Shown: piece by piece, positions 52,618 through 62,235 of the stretch | How the letters are laid out: the number at the start of each line of letters is the position of its first letter | How positions within the stretch are numbered: the stretch's first letter is position 1 | Assembly (NCBI GenBank): GCA_001749745.1 | Contig: JWTM01000396.1 | Coordinates: 186,001-250,000, forward strand | DNA length: 64,000 nucleotides | Direction: 5' to 3' | DNA from: Candidatus Marispirochaeta associata | GTDB lineage: Bacteria > Spirochaetota > Spirochaetia > JC444 > Marispirochaetaceae | Notes under the pieces: generated by a model | What the model saw: only the letters and a program-made list of their open reading frames with translations | Told to the model about the DNA's origin: nothing | Database searches by the model: none | Made by a program: the position numbers and the translations under genes

Positions 52618-54852
52618 ATGACCAATTTTACGGCGGGGAATCCTCGATACCCGGGGGTTCTCTTTCTGATCGCCTCGGCGGTACTGACATTCGGCCTCTA
52701 TTTTCTGGTACTTTACCTCTTCGGCAGAGCGCTACCCGGCTCTCTATTCGAGGCGCTTATTCTCTCTCTGCCCCTTACCCTCGCTATCTGGTTTTCCCGG
52801 GGACGGCTGCAGCAGATGCAGCTTTCGGAGCAGAAACTGGAAAGCTATCGGGCTCTGGTAGAGCTCTCCAGCGATTGGATCTGGGAGGTGGATGCCGAGC
52901 TGCGCTATACCTTCGCCAGCCCCGTCTGCCGGACGATGCTGGGCTACGATCCTGAGGAGTTGATCGGAAGGACCCCGCTGGAGCTGATGCCGGAGGAGGA
53001 GGCGGAGCGGGTCGGTTCGAAAATGGAAAATATTATAGCCGAGCGTCGACCCTTCAAGGCCTTGATCAACCGCAATCTGAGGAAGGACGGATCGCCGATC
53101 CTGTTGGAGACCTCCGGTAGACCGATTCTCGACGCCGACGGCAGCTTTCTCGGCTACCGGGGGGGGGACCGGGATATTAGCGACGTAGAACGGATTAACG
53201 AGACCTTATTGATGACCCAGAAGGTATTCGACCAGACCCTGGAAGGGATTGCGGTAACCGATACGGAGGGGACTATCCTGCGGGTGAATCCGGCCTTCAC
53301 CGAGATTACCGGCTATAGCGCTGCCGAGGCGGTGGGCGAGAATCCGCGGATCCTCAAATCGGACCGGCATGAGGCGGAATTCTACACCCGGATGTGGGAT
53401 CAGCTTCTCGAGCGGGGATTCTGGGAAGGGGAGATTTGGAACCGCAATAAGCGCGGGGAGGCCTATCCCGAGTGGCTCTCTATCTCCGCCATCTATGACG
53501 ATGAGGGGCGGATCAAGAACTTCATCTCCCTCTTTCATGACATCTCGGAGAAGAAGAGTAATGAGGAGCAGCTCCGGTATCTTGCGTTTCACGACGCCCT
53601 GACCGGACTTCCCAACCGGAATCTGCTCAACGACCGCCTCCGGATGAGCCTGGCCGCCGCCGAACGGGAGACGGCTTCGGTAGCGGTCTGTTTCTTCGAT
53701 CTGGACAATTTCAAATATGTGAATGATACCTTGGGACATCCCACCGGCGATCGACTTCTACAATTGGTGCGCGATAGGGTGGGACAGATCTGCCGGGCGG
53801 AGGACACCTTCGCTCGTTACGGCGGGGACGAGTTCGTACTGGTGCTCCCCGGCATGGGTACTCCTCAGGATGCGGTCAGCGCGGTGAAACGGCTTCTGGC
53901 GCTCTTCGATGAACCCTTCCAATTGAAGGGGAAGAGTCTGCGGATCGGGACGAGCGTAGGCATCGCCCTCTCTCCGGCGGATGGAAAGGATGTGACCGGT
54001 CTCTTTAAACGGGCCGATATGGCCCTCTATACCGCCAAGGAGGCCGGTAAGGGGACCTATGCCTTCTATCAGAAATCATTGAACCAGGAGTTCATCCGTC
54101 GCCGGGGTGCGGAGAGCGAATTGTCCGCAGCAATCGATAGAGACGAACTGGAGTTAATGTATCAGCCGAAGTACCGGTTGCAGGATAAGGAGTTAATCGG
54201 ATTCGAGGCCCTGATCCGGTGGCGCCGGAACGGAAGGCTTATTGCTCCGGATGAATTCATCCCTACCGCCGAGCAGTCGAACCTGATTTTCCCCATCGGC
54301 AAGCTGGTGGTCAGGGAGGCCCTTGATTTTTGCCGGGAGATTCGAAGCGCGAGCGGTCGGGATCTGTCGGTGAGCGTCAACTTCTCGGCCAAACAGTTTC
54401 AACGGGGAGAGCATCTCCGGGAGATCCTTACCCTTACCGATCAGGCGGAGGTCCCCTTAAGCGCGTTAATCCTGGAGATTACCGAAAGCGCACTGATGCG
54501 GGATATCGCCTATACCTCGAAGGTCCTGCAGGATCTCAACTCTCGGGGGGTCCGTATATCCATCGATGATTTCGGAACCGGTTACAGCTCCTTCCAATAC
54601 CTGCGGGAGCTTCCGGTGGGAGAAATAAAAATAGACAAAACCTTTATTGCCGGATTGCCCTCCCGCAAGTATGATCTAACCATCGTGCGCTCGGTACTCG
54701 CAATTGCCCGCAACCTGGAACTCGATGTGGTCGCGGAAGGGATCGAGACCGAGGCACAGCAGCTCTTTCTGAAAGAGCACGGCTGCCGGCTGGGGCAGGG
54801 GTATTACTTCTCCCGGCCCTTGGAGCGGAGCCGAACCTTGGAGCTGATATAG
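52618..54852 (+). CDS. PAS-PAS-GGDEF-EAL cyclic-di-GMP protein, membrane anchored
   Basis: 744 residues: two N-terminal helices (about 11-60), PAS domain 1 (about 75-190, ELSSDWIWEVDAELRYTFASP), PAS domain 2 (about 200-315), GGDEF (about 325-490, with intact RYGGDEFV) and EAL (about 500-740, with FEALIRW and DDFGTGYSS present). Both catalytic domains appear intact, so it could make or break cyclic-di-GMP; which dominates is not visible. AGGGG precedes the ATG. Divergent from the J-domain gene. Confidence 0.95.
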   Translation: MTNFTAGNPRYPGVLFLIASAVLTFGLYFLVLYLFGRALPGSLFEALILSLPLTLAIWFSRGRLQQMQLSEQKLESYRALVELSSDWIWEVDAELRYTFASPVCRTMLGYDPEELIGRTPLELMPEEEAERVGSKMENIIAERRPFKALINRNLRKDGSPILLETSGRPILDADGSFLGYRGGDRDISDVERINETLLMTQKVFDQTLEGIAVTDTEGTILRVNPAFTEITGYSAAEAVGENPRILKSDRHEAEFYTRMWDQLLERGFWEGEIWNRNKRGEAYPEWLSISAIYDDEGRIKNFISLFHDISEKKSNEEQLRYLAFHDALTGLPNRNLLNDRLRMSLAAAERETASVAVCFFDLDNFKYVNDTLGHPTGDRLLQLVRDRVGQICRAEDTFARYGGDEFVLVLPGMGTPQDAVSAVKRLLALFDEPFQLKGKSLRIGTSVGIALSPADGKDVTGLFKRADMALYTAKEAGKGTYAFYQKSLNQEFIRRRGAESELSAAIDRDELELMYQPKYRLQDKELIGFEALIRWRRNGRLIAPDEFIPTAEQSNLIFPIGKLVVREALDFCREIRSASGRDLSVSVNFSAKQFQRGEHLREILTLTDQAEVPLSALILEITESALMRDIAYTSKVLQDLNSRGVRISIDDFGTGYSSFQYLRELPVGEIKIDKTFIAGLPSRKYDLTIVRSVLAIARNLELDVVAEGIETEAQQLFLKEHGCRLGQGYYFSRPLERSRTLELI

Positions 54853-54864
54853 GGAGTCTGATTC

Positions 54865-55197
54865 TTGAACCTTCGATCCTTCGGCCTGCTGACGGCCCGC
54901 ATAATTGGGGGCCTGCTCTTCTTTGTCTTGGCGATGCTGCTCTTCACACCCCTGGGGGGCAATATCTGGTTCCTCATGACCGAGCCTGGCTATATCGTCC
55001 CGGCGGAATCCTCGGTATTCACCTTCCGGCCCACCGTACTCAACCCCGGAAGCGGCGACTGGTGGATCTACGGCGAGGACGGAGACAACTACTACCACTT
55101 CATCGGTAAAGGCGAGAGGCCCTACGGCTATATCCCGCGGCTGAAGGCGGAAGAGGTCGTCGGCTTCGATCCGCAGGATTACAGCACCTGGCCCTGA
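54865..55197 (+). CDS. Small membrane-anchored protein of unknown function
   Basis: 110 residues from a TTG start with AGGGAG upstream. One N-terminal helix (about 10-33, ARIIGGLLFFVLAMLLFTPL) anchors an outward-facing part rich in Gly, Trp and Tyr (SGDWWIYGEDGDNYYHFIG). No family is recognised. It follows the GGDEF-EAL gene by 12 bases, so it may be co-transcribed and act with it. Its stop abuts the glucosidase stop. Confidence 0.7.
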   Translation: MNLRSFGLLTARIIGGLLFFVLAMLLFTPLGGNIWFLMTEPGYIVPAESSVFTFRPTVLNPGSGDWWIYGEDGDNYYHFIGKGERPYGYIPRLKAEEVVGFDPQDYSTWP

Positions 55198-56862
55198 TCA
55201 GCTTTCCCAGGAGTAGAGATAGACGATCGCTTCGTAGGGCCGGAGGAGAATGCCTTCCGTCGGTCGCGGCTGCGCCGTATAGTTCCCGATAAGGGGCTGC
55301 GCCCTCTCGTCTAAGGCGGGGAGCAAGCACTCTGCTTTATCGGCGGTCAGGTTCAAGACTACCCGAAGAAGGGAGCTGTCAAAACGGCGTTCATAGGCGA
55401 ATACCTTGGGATTATCCTTCTCCAATTCCGTGAAGCTGCCGTACACCATTACCGGGTTCGCTTTTCGTAGCCGAATAAGTCTCCTGTAGTAGTTCAGCAC
55501 GGATTCGGGATCGCTCTCTTGAGCATCAACATTGATAGTGCGGTAGTTCGGGTTAACGCCGATCCAGGGCTTAGCGGTCGAGAAGCCCGCGTTTAGCGAG
55601 CTGTCCCACTGCACCGGCGTTCGGGCGTTATCCCGGCTGCACTCCCGTATCCGCTTCAGGATCTCTTCCGGGTCCTCTCCGGCATCACGTCGTTCTCGGT
55701 AGTAGTTGAGGCTCGAGATATCCCGGTACTCAGCGATGGTTTTAAAGGCGACATTGGTCATCCCGATCTCTTCGCCCTGCATAATGAAGGGCGTTCCCTG
55801 CAGGGTGTGGAGCACGGTGGCCAGCATGGTTGCCGATTCCCGATGGAGGGAGCCGTCGTTTCCAAAGCGCGATACCTGCCGGGGCTGGTCGTGGTTACTC
55901 ATGTAGAGGCAGTTCCAACCGCGACCGTCGAGTCGCTTCTGCCAGCTCGCCAGATTCTGTTTGAGAAGCAGCGGGTCGAGGCCGATAGAGTCGAAGGAGT
56001 CGATGCCCCGATCGAGGGAGACATGTTCGAAGTTGATTGCCATGTTCAAGAAGCCCTTCTCTGCATCTACATATTCAGCCACCGTCGCCAAGTCGGCCAG
56101 GACGGTCTCACCCACGGTCATCGCATCGTAGCCCTCCAGGCTCTCCTTGATGAAGCCGAAGTACTCGCTTATCCGGGGACCGTCGGCGAAGTACTCATGC
56201 CCGGTAAGCCCTTCCGGGTCCTCTCCGTCGGGCAGCCCCTCGACCTTAGAGATCAGGTTGATCACATCCATCCGGAAACCGTCGACCCCCTTGTCGAGCC
56301 AGAAATGCATGATCTCCCGTACCTCGTCTTGTACCTTCGGATTCTCCCAGTTGAGATCGGGTTGTTTGCGGCTGAAGAGATGCAGATAGTACTCGCCGTT
56401 GGTTTGATCCAGATCCCAGGCGGGGCCGCCGAAGAAGGAGCGCCAGTTGTTCGGCGGACCGTCATTGCGACCGGGGCGCCAAAAATAGTAGTCCCGGTAG
56501 GGGTTCACTCTCGAACTTCTGCTCTCCTGAAACCAGACATGCTCGTCGGAGCTGTGATTCACCACCAGATCCATGATCAGCCGAATCCGCCGGCGGTGGC
56601 ATTCCTCCAGAAGTCGGTCGAAATCAGCCATGGTGCCGAACTCATCCATGATCCTGCGGTAGTCGCTGATGTCGTAGCCGTTGTCGTCATTAGGCGACCG
56701 ATAGATCGGGTTGAGCCAGATAACATCGATCCCCAGGGATTCCAGGTAGGGGAGTTTCTCCAAGATACCCGGGATATCTCCGATTCCGTCGCCGTTTGAG
56801 TCCTTAAAACTACGGGTGTAGATCTGATAGATCACCGCCTCTTTCCACCAGTGTCGCTGCAT
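55198..56862 (-). CDS. GH13 alpha-glucosidase (oligo-1,6-glucosidase / trehalose-6-phosphate hydrolase type)
   Basis: Cytoplasmic glycosidase of 554 residues with the (beta/alpha)8 barrel. The catalytic triad is visible: nucleophile Asp199 (GFRMDVIN), acid Glu252 (TVGETV) and Asp325 (MSNHDQPR). QPDLNWENPKV is typical of the GH13_31 alpha-glucosidase group. Val follows the nucleophile (MDVIN), a feature associated with alpha-1,6 specificity, so isomaltose or panose-type substrates are more likely than maltose. No signal peptide. A LacI/CcpA-type operator overlaps its promoter. No sugar transporter or regulator is adjacent. Confidence 0.92.
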   Translation of the reverse strand: MQRHWWKEAVIYQIYTRSFKDSNGDGIGDIPGILEKLPYLESLGIDVIWLNPIYRSPNDDNGYDISDYRRIMDEFGTMADFDRLLEECHRRRIRLIMDLVVNHSSDEHVWFQESRSSRVNPYRDYYFWRPGRNDGPPNNWRSFFGGPAWDLDQTNGEYYLHLFSRKQPDLNWENPKVQDEVREIMHFWLDKGVDGFRMDVINLISKVEGLPDGEDPEGLTGHEYFADGPRISEYFGFIKESLEGYDAMTVGETVLADLATVAEYVDAEKGFLNMAINFEHVSLDRGIDSFDSIGLDPLLLKQNLASWQKRLDGRGWNCLYMSNHDQPRQVSRFGNDGSLHRESATMLATVLHTLQGTPFIMQGEEIGMTNVAFKTIAEYRDISSLNYYRERRDAGEDPEEILKRIRECSRDNARTPVQWDSSLNAGFSTAKPWIGVNPNYRTINVDAQESDPESVLNYYRRLIRLRKANPVMVYGSFTELEKDNPKVFAYERRFDSSLLRVVLNLTADKAECLLPALDERAQPLIGNYTAQPRPTEGILLRPYEAIVYLYSWES

Positions 56863-56886
56863 CGGGGTACCTCTCTTGCGATAGGC

Positions 56887-56915
56887 ATGATAGCCGGTTC
56901 TGGAAACGTTTTCAA
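56887..56915 (-). promoter_or_regulatory. Glucosidase promoter overlapped by a cre-like operator
   Basis: On the minus strand TTGAAA (56910-56915) and TATCAT (56887-56892) with a 17-base spacer form a good promoter. On the plus strand TGGAAACGTTTTCA at 56901-56914 matches the cre consensus TGWAARCGYTWNCW at 13 of 14 positions and is nearly palindromic. It covers the -35 box, as expected for repression by a LacI-family protein. No lacI or ccpA gene is in the window. Confidence 0.7.
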
Positions 56916-56982
56916 TGACTTTTTGATAAATGATTTGAAATAGCAGATCAAAACTATTACTCTTTCTGTGCGGAGGATGATT

Positions 56983-57837
56983 GTGTCTAAAACTACTAAA
57001 AAGTTTAAAATCCCCGGTCCGTTACTAATCACCGGCATCTATTTCATCTTCGGGTTTCTCTGGATTGTGCTCTCGGATACGCTCCTCTATCGTCTATTCC
57101 CGGAACCGGAGATCTACAATCGTCTGCAGACCGTCAAGGGCTGGCTCTACGTGGCACTCACCACGGGCCTGGTCTATTTTTTAGTCGGTATTTATGCCTC
57201 TCGCAAGAACAGGCTCCTCTCCGCCGCTCGGGATCGGGAAGAGAGTGCGGTTGTGGATCTTCGCAATAAAGAGTTGCTAGTGCGGGAGATTCATCATCGC
57301 AGTAAGAATAATCTACAGTTGATTAAGAGCCTCTTGAGAATTTCCCTGGAGGAACAAGCCTGCGACGAGGCCGGTGTAGTGCAGGATATTTCCAGCCGAA
57401 TCGATTCCATCGCCCTTATTCACGATCAGATCTACTCCGCCGACTCCTTCGAGAAGGTAGAGATGGATCGCTATCTAAGTGCCCTGGCGAATCGGATAAC
57501 GGCGCTTGCCAAGAATGTGGCGGTTCGCACAGAGTTGGAAACTTTGGAACTGGAGATCGATCATGCCATCCTCTGCGGAATCATCGTGAATGAGATGGTA
57601 ACGAATTCGTTAAAGTATGCCTTTCCTGCTGGGCAGTCGGGGGAGATCATAATCGGATTGGGGATGCGTGATGGAAAGCGTCTGATCTCTGTAAGCGATA
57701 ACGGAGTAGGATTCGATACCTCGAGGCCAAAGAGTTCATTCGGGCTGCAGCTGACCGAGCTCCTGGCGAATCAGCTTCAAGGCGCAATGATCCTTGAATC
57801 CGATAGCGCCGGAACCCGGTTCGCCCTCGCTTTCTAG
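56983..57837 (+). CDS. Membrane sensor histidine kinase of the HisKA_2 type
   Basis: 284 residues from GTG 56983, which has GGAGG six bases upstream; earlier in-frame starts overlap that ribosome site. Two helices (about 13-35 and 57-78) anchor a short loop, so the sensing part is small. The phospho-acceptor is in REIHHRSKNNLQLIKSLL, a HisKA_2 box, and the ATPase region carries IIVNEMVTNSLKYAFP and SVSDNGVGFD, with FGLQLTELLANQL. No response regulator is next to it. Such kinases often act in light, nutrient or general stress signalling. The stop overlaps the tolC-like stop. Confidence 0.9.
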   Translation: MSKTTKKFKIPGPLLITGIYFIFGFLWIVLSDTLLYRLFPEPEIYNRLQTVKGWLYVALTTGLVYFLVGIYASRKNRLLSAARDREESAVVDLRNKELLVREIHHRSKNNLQLIKSLLRISLEEQACDEAGVVQDISSRIDSIALIHDQIYSADSFEKVEMDRYLSALANRITALAKNVAVRTELETLELEIDHAILCGIIVNEMVTNSLKYAFPAGQSGEIIIGLGMRDGKRLISVSDNGVGFDTSRPKSSFGLQLTELLANQLQGAMILESDSAGTRFALAF

Positions 57838-59141
57838 AATAGCTCGGAACCTATGCCAACCGCCGCCTGCCAGTCGAAAAAGGCATTGAGATAGTCGAAG
57901 ATAGCTACATAATACTGAAGCTGCGCCCCCTCCAGGCTGACCCGGGCGTCCTTCAGCTCCAACTGAGTAGCGAGACCGTTCTCCACCGAGGTTTCGGTAA
58001 TCTCGTATGCCAGCTCCGCCGTCGAGAATGTCTGCTCCGCCGAATCGATCCGGGCGGATGCCTCCTGCAGGGTTAACCTGATATTCTCCAGCTCCGTGCG
58101 CACATCGTCGCTCTTCTTGGCAATATCGTTCCCTATCTGTTCCAGTTCTAGCCGGGCCTTATCCATAGAGGCGAAGCGGCTGCCGCCGTAGAAGATCGGT
58201 ACCGAAACGGTTAGACCGACGCTCATGACCTCGGTGGGATCGCTCAGGTCGAAATCATCTCTGGCAACCTGCTGACCGTAAGTGAAGTTAGCCGAGAGGC
58301 TGGGGTAGAACTCGGCCCGCTTGGCGGCCAGGTTAATCTCCTGCAGCTTCTGCCGCTCCCGGAGTACTTGGAAATCCGGCCGGGCGCCGAGTACCTCTCC
58401 CAGCGCCAGGTCCTCGGGAGGCTCCGGATAGTCCATGAGCGAGCCCGAGAGTTCAAGCTCGGTATCGGCCTCGATCCCGGCCATGTTCTTGAGGTTCGAG
58501 AGGGCTACGTCTAGATTCTTCCGCGCCTTGGTCGTTTCCGGGATCGTCACCTTCCAGTTTACCTCGGCCCGCAACAGGTCGATCCGCGAGGCGATACCGT
58601 TCTCGAACTTGGCTTGGGTCTCTAAATAGTTCTCGTAGGCAATCTCCTGGGAGGATTCCCGCACATCGTAGACCGCCTCTAAGAGAAGGGTCTGGTAGAA
58701 GAGCTTCTTGGCGAAGGTGAGGGTCCCCTGTCGGATCGCCTCGTAGGCGGTGTCGGTCAGCCTCAAGAATCCGGTACTCGCCTCTACGCCCCGAAAGGCC
58801 TTCATGTCGAAGAGGGCCTGTTGCACCGAGACGCCGAGGCTGAACTCGTTCTTGGTGTTGAGCTGGGTTTCGAAACTCCCGAATCCCGGGATTTCGGTGG
58901 TTTGGACGATCTCCTTTAGGTTGCGGACGTAGCCGAGCTCGCCGCCGATAAAGGGGTAGATGGCCGATTTAGCGAGCCGCTCCTGGGTGATGGCGATATC
59001 CCGATCGATCCGGGCCTTATCCAGATCGAGGCTGTTCGCCTCGACCCGGCTGACAAAGTTCGCTAGATCTAAGGTGAGAGTTTCGGCGGAGAGCAGGCTC
59101 GCCGCCAGCAACAATATAGCTGCTGAGAATAGACGCTTCAT
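57834..59141 (-). CDS. TolC-family outer-membrane efflux protein
   Basis: 435 residues with a signal peptide (residues 1-19, ALLLLAASLLSAE) and the two long internal repeats of OEP/TolC helices, with the family segments EAVYDVRESSQEIAYENYLETQ and VGLTVSVPIFYGGSRFASMDKARLELEQI. It forms the outer-membrane exit channel of the pump. It is the last gene of the tetR-mfp-rnd-tolC operon, its start overlapping the end of the RND gene by one base. Confidence 0.93.
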   Translation of the reverse strand: MKRLFSAAILLLAASLLSAETLTLDLANFVSRVEANSLDLDKARIDRDIAITQERLAKSAIYPFIGGELGYVRNLKEIVQTTEIPGFGSFETQLNTKNEFSLGVSVQQALFDMKAFRGVEASTGFLRLTDTAYEAIRQGTLTFAKKLFYQTLLLEAVYDVRESSQEIAYENYLETQAKFENGIASRIDLLRAEVNWKVTIPETTKARKNLDVALSNLKNMAGIEADTELELSGSLMDYPEPPEDLALGEVLGARPDFQVLRERQKLQEINLAAKRAEFYPSLSANFTYGQQVARDDFDLSDPTEVMSVGLTVSVPIFYGGSRFASMDKARLELEQIGNDIAKKSDDVRTELENIRLTLQEASARIDSAEQTFSTAELAYEITETSVENGLATQLELKDARVSLEGAQLQYYVAIFDYLNAFFDWQAAVGIGSELF

Positions 59142-62100
59142 CAGGTACTCCTCTGGGCTGGTTTCTGTTTCCGGGCTTCTATGGTGTTCTCTAAAGCGGG
59201 TATCACGAAGAGCGAGAGAAAGGTGGCGGCAAAGAGACCGCCGATGCTGACGATACCCATCGGCTGACGCATCTCCGCTCCCGATGAACCGATACCGAGG
59301 GCCATGGGCAGCATGCCGAGCATGGTGGCGATGTTCGCCATCAGGATAGGTTTCAACTTCGTCGGCGCCGCCTCGAGGATCGCATCGTGAACATTCATTC
59401 CCTTGGCTCGGAGTTGGTTAGCGTAATCCAGGATCAGGATTGCGTTGTTAACGACCATACCGACCAGCATGACGATGGCCAGCATGGAGACCATGTTCAT
59501 GGTCTTTCCGGTAATCAGGAAGGCGATCACCACGCCGATCAGCGAGAGGGGAATGGTAGAGAGGATCAGCAAAGGCTGACCGAACTTCTCGAGGATCGCG
59601 GCCAAGAGCATGTAGGTGAGGGCGACCGCTAAGATAAAGACGAAGAGCATATCCTGTATAGTCTCTGCCAGCATCTCGGCGTCTCCGGCCCACTTCATCC
59701 GGTACCCCTCGGCCATGTTGAGTTCGTCAACCGCCTTTTCGACCTCGCCGGTAATCTCGCCCAACACATAGCCCGGGGCGATATCGGCGGTAAACTCAAT
59801 GGAGGTCGCTTTATTGGCCCGGAGAATCTTATTTACCCCCCTCGATATGCTGAGCTCCGCGAAGTGGGAGATCGGATAGATACCGGCGGCCGTGGGGATG
59901 ATTATATTCCCGATCTCATTGAGACCGGCGACATCTTCGTCGTTCAAGGTCACCCGGATATCGTACTCCTCGCCACCCTGTTTGAAGCTGGTCATCACCA
60001 TCCCCTCTACCGCCGCACGCATGGTCATTGCGAGCTGCTGCACGCTCAGCCCCGCCTCGTTCAGTTTGTAGCGGTCCGGCTCGAGGACAATCTCCGGTTT
60101 ACCGGCCTTGGACGAGGTAGCGATATTGATCATCCCGGGGACCTCCCGCAGATTGGTCAGCAATTCCTGACGGTAGATCTCTATTCGAGCGAGATCATCG
60201 CCCTGCAGATAGAAATCAACGGCTGATCCACCTCCTCCCATACCGTTTACCGGGGTAACCCGGATCCGGGCTCCCGGAATATCGGCCAGCTCGGCGCCCA
60301 CACGCGCGGAGATCTCGGCCGCCGTCTGGGACCGTTCATCCTTGTCGGCGATCTTGACGGCGATGGTTGCCAGGTTGGTACCGGTGTCGGTGGACGAGAG
60401 GGATCCCAAGGTAGTCGTAGCGGTTTCGACGGTATCGATGGTGCTGATCCGGCTTTCGATCTCCTTCAATACATCAGCGGTCATATTGAGGTCCGAGCCT
60501 TCCGCGAGTTCAACCTTTATCTCCAGCTGTCCCTGGTCCAGGAAGGGGGCGAACTCGAAGGGGACTAAGGTGAAGAGGAACATCGACGCCACGAAGACGG
60601 AAATGGTCCCGACGATTATCATGGTAGACCGGGTTTTACTCTTCAGGAGCTTGGTAAGGATTCTTCGGTAGCCCTCCTCGACGCCGGAAAACCATGCCTC
60701 CAAGCGTTCGCCTAGAGGGTGTTTCTTGGTATCGTGCTCCGGCAGGAGCAGAGAGGCGAGCATCGGCGTCAGGGTAAAGGATATCAGCATCGAGAAAATA
60801 GTTGCGATAACCACAGTGATGGCAAACTCGCTCAAGAAAAGCCCCGCCAGACCGCTCATATTGGCCATGGGGAGGAATACGGCGATATTGGTCATGGTCG
60901 ACGCGATTACCGCAACTACTACCTCGGAGGTTCCCTTAGAGGCGGCGGTTTTCCGGTCGTTGCCCATCTCCTTGTGGCGGAAGATATTCTCGAGGACGAC
61001 TACCGAGTTCATTACCAGCACACCGACGGCGGTTGAAAGCCCCATCAGGGACATCAAGTTTAGGGACATCCCCAGTGCGTTCAAAATCAGGAAGGTAGGG
61101 ATGATCGACATAGGCATGGCTAAGGCGACAATCAAGGTTGATCGGAGATCGTGGAGGAAAAAGAGCAGTACCAGCGCGGTCAGGGCAATTCCCATGAGGA
61201 TATTGGAGAGGGTGTCGTTAACGCTGGATTCAATGAACAACGACTCATCCCTGACTATCTGAATCTCCACCCCCGCGGGGAGCTCCTCCCGAATACCGGG
61301 CAGGGCGGCCTGGATTCCTTCGGCGACGGTGACGGCGTTACCGTCAGGGCTCTTAATAATACTCACCCGGACAGTATTCTCATCCCGGCGGTTCTCCCGG
61401 ATGTCGAAGAAGGTCGTTCTCTCCCGCACGTCGGCGCCGGAGTCGCGAATCTCAGCGATGTTGTCCAGCCGAGTGGAACCGGCGGCGGTGGGGATCTCGA
61501 GAGAGGAGAGTTCCTCCACGGTCTCGAACTGACCCTCGAGGCGAACCGCGAAGTCCCGTCCCTGGGTTTGAAAGTTGCCGCCCGGCATATCCAGATTTGC
61601 GGCGGCCAGTATCTGCGACACCTGGGCCAGGGAGATATTCTTCTCGTATACTACCCGATTGTCGAACTCGACGCGGATTTCCCGTTCCTGACCGCCCGAT
61701 AGATCGACCGTGCCGACTCCCTCGATCCGGGAGAGGCGTTCCTTGACGATATCCTCGGCATAGACGTTGAGCTCGGTGGCTTCGAGGTCGCCCCCCATGA
61801 TCAGTTCCACAATCGGAAAAGCGGTTATATCGATCTTCTCGACGATCGGATTTTCCGCCGCATCGGGAAGGTCGTTCAGGATCAGGTCGACTTTGTTTTT
61901 GACCTCCCGGGTGGCGGTGTCGGAGTTCTTGGAGAGTTCAAACTCGATAATGATGATCGATGCCGAGTCGAGACTGTAGGAGGTTATATTCTTGATGAGG
62001 CTTATCGTTCCGACCTCGTCCTCGATCTTGCTGGTAATCTGGTTCTCGATCTGTTCCGGACTTGCTCCGGGATAGATGGTTTGAATCGTGACATAGGGAA

Positions 62101-62224
62101 TATCCATCTCGGGCATCAGGTTTAGGGCCAGCCCGGTGAATCCGATCACACCGAACAGGAGCAGTGCAACCAGGACCATGGTCATCAGGACCGGCCGCTT
62201 GATTGATAGATCAGATAAAAACAT
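59141..62224 (-). CDS. RND-family efflux permease (AcrB/MexB-like)
   Basis: The 1,027-residue proton-driven pump has twelve helices and two large periplasmic loops. Features include the N-terminal LSDLSIKRPVLMTMVLVALLL, GASPEQIENQITSKIEDE, and the helix-4 region GLSTAVGVLVMNSVVVLENI. Here the usual helix-4 aspartate pair (Asp407/Asp408 in AcrB, GLLVDDAIVVVEN) reads VLVMNSVVVLEN, so both acidic residues are replaced. The rest, including VGMVVNNAILILDYANQLR, is intact. It follows the MFP gene by 11 bases. Substrate unknown. Confidence 0.93.
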   Translation of the reverse strand: MFLSDLSIKRPVLMTMVLVALLLFGVIGFTGLALNLMPEMDIPYVTIQTIYPGASPEQIENQITSKIEDEVGTISLIKNITSYSLDSASIIIIEFELSKNSDTATREVKNKVDLILNDLPDAAENPIVEKIDITAFPIVELIMGGDLEATELNVYAEDIVKERLSRIEGVGTVDLSGGQEREIRVEFDNRVVYEKNISLAQVSQILAAANLDMPGGNFQTQGRDFAVRLEGQFETVEELSSLEIPTAAGSTRLDNIAEIRDSGADVRERTTFFDIRENRRDENTVRVSIIKSPDGNAVTVAEGIQAALPGIREELPAGVEIQIVRDESLFIESSVNDTLSNILMGIALTALVLLFFLHDLRSTLIVALAMPMSIIPTFLILNALGMSLNLMSLMGLSTAVGVLVMNSVVVLENIFRHKEMGNDRKTAASKGTSEVVVAVIASTMTNIAVFLPMANMSGLAGLFLSEFAITVVIATIFSMLISFTLTPMLASLLLPEHDTKKHPLGERLEAWFSGVEEGYRRILTKLLKSKTRSTMIIVGTISVFVASMFLFTLVPFEFAPFLDQGQLEIKVELAEGSDLNMTADVLKEIESRISTIDTVETATTTLGSLSSTDTGTNLATIAVKIADKDERSQTAAEISARVGAELADIPGARIRVTPVNGMGGGGSAVDFYLQGDDLARIEIYRQELLTNLREVPGMINIATSSKAGKPEIVLEPDRYKLNEAGLSVQQLAMTMRAAVEGMVMTSFKQGGEEYDIRVTLNDEDVAGLNEIGNIIIPTAAGIYPISHFAELSISRGVNKILRANKATSIEFTADIAPGYVLGEITGEVEKAVDELNMAEGYRMKWAGDAEMLAETIQDMLFVFILAVALTYMLLAAILEKFGQPLLILSTIPLSLIGVVIAFLITGKTMNMVSMLAIVMLVGMVVNNAILILDYANQLRAKGMNVHDAILEAAPTKLKPILMANIATMLGMLPMALGIGSSGAEMRQPMGIVSIGGLFAATFLSLFVIPALENTIEARKQKPAQRST

Positions 62225-62235
62225 TCAACTGCTCC

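Noticed and set aside
55807..56799. A 330-codon open frame antisense to the glucosidase gene
   Set aside because: The sense strand has a full GH13 triad, and the antisense product has no motif or ribosome site.
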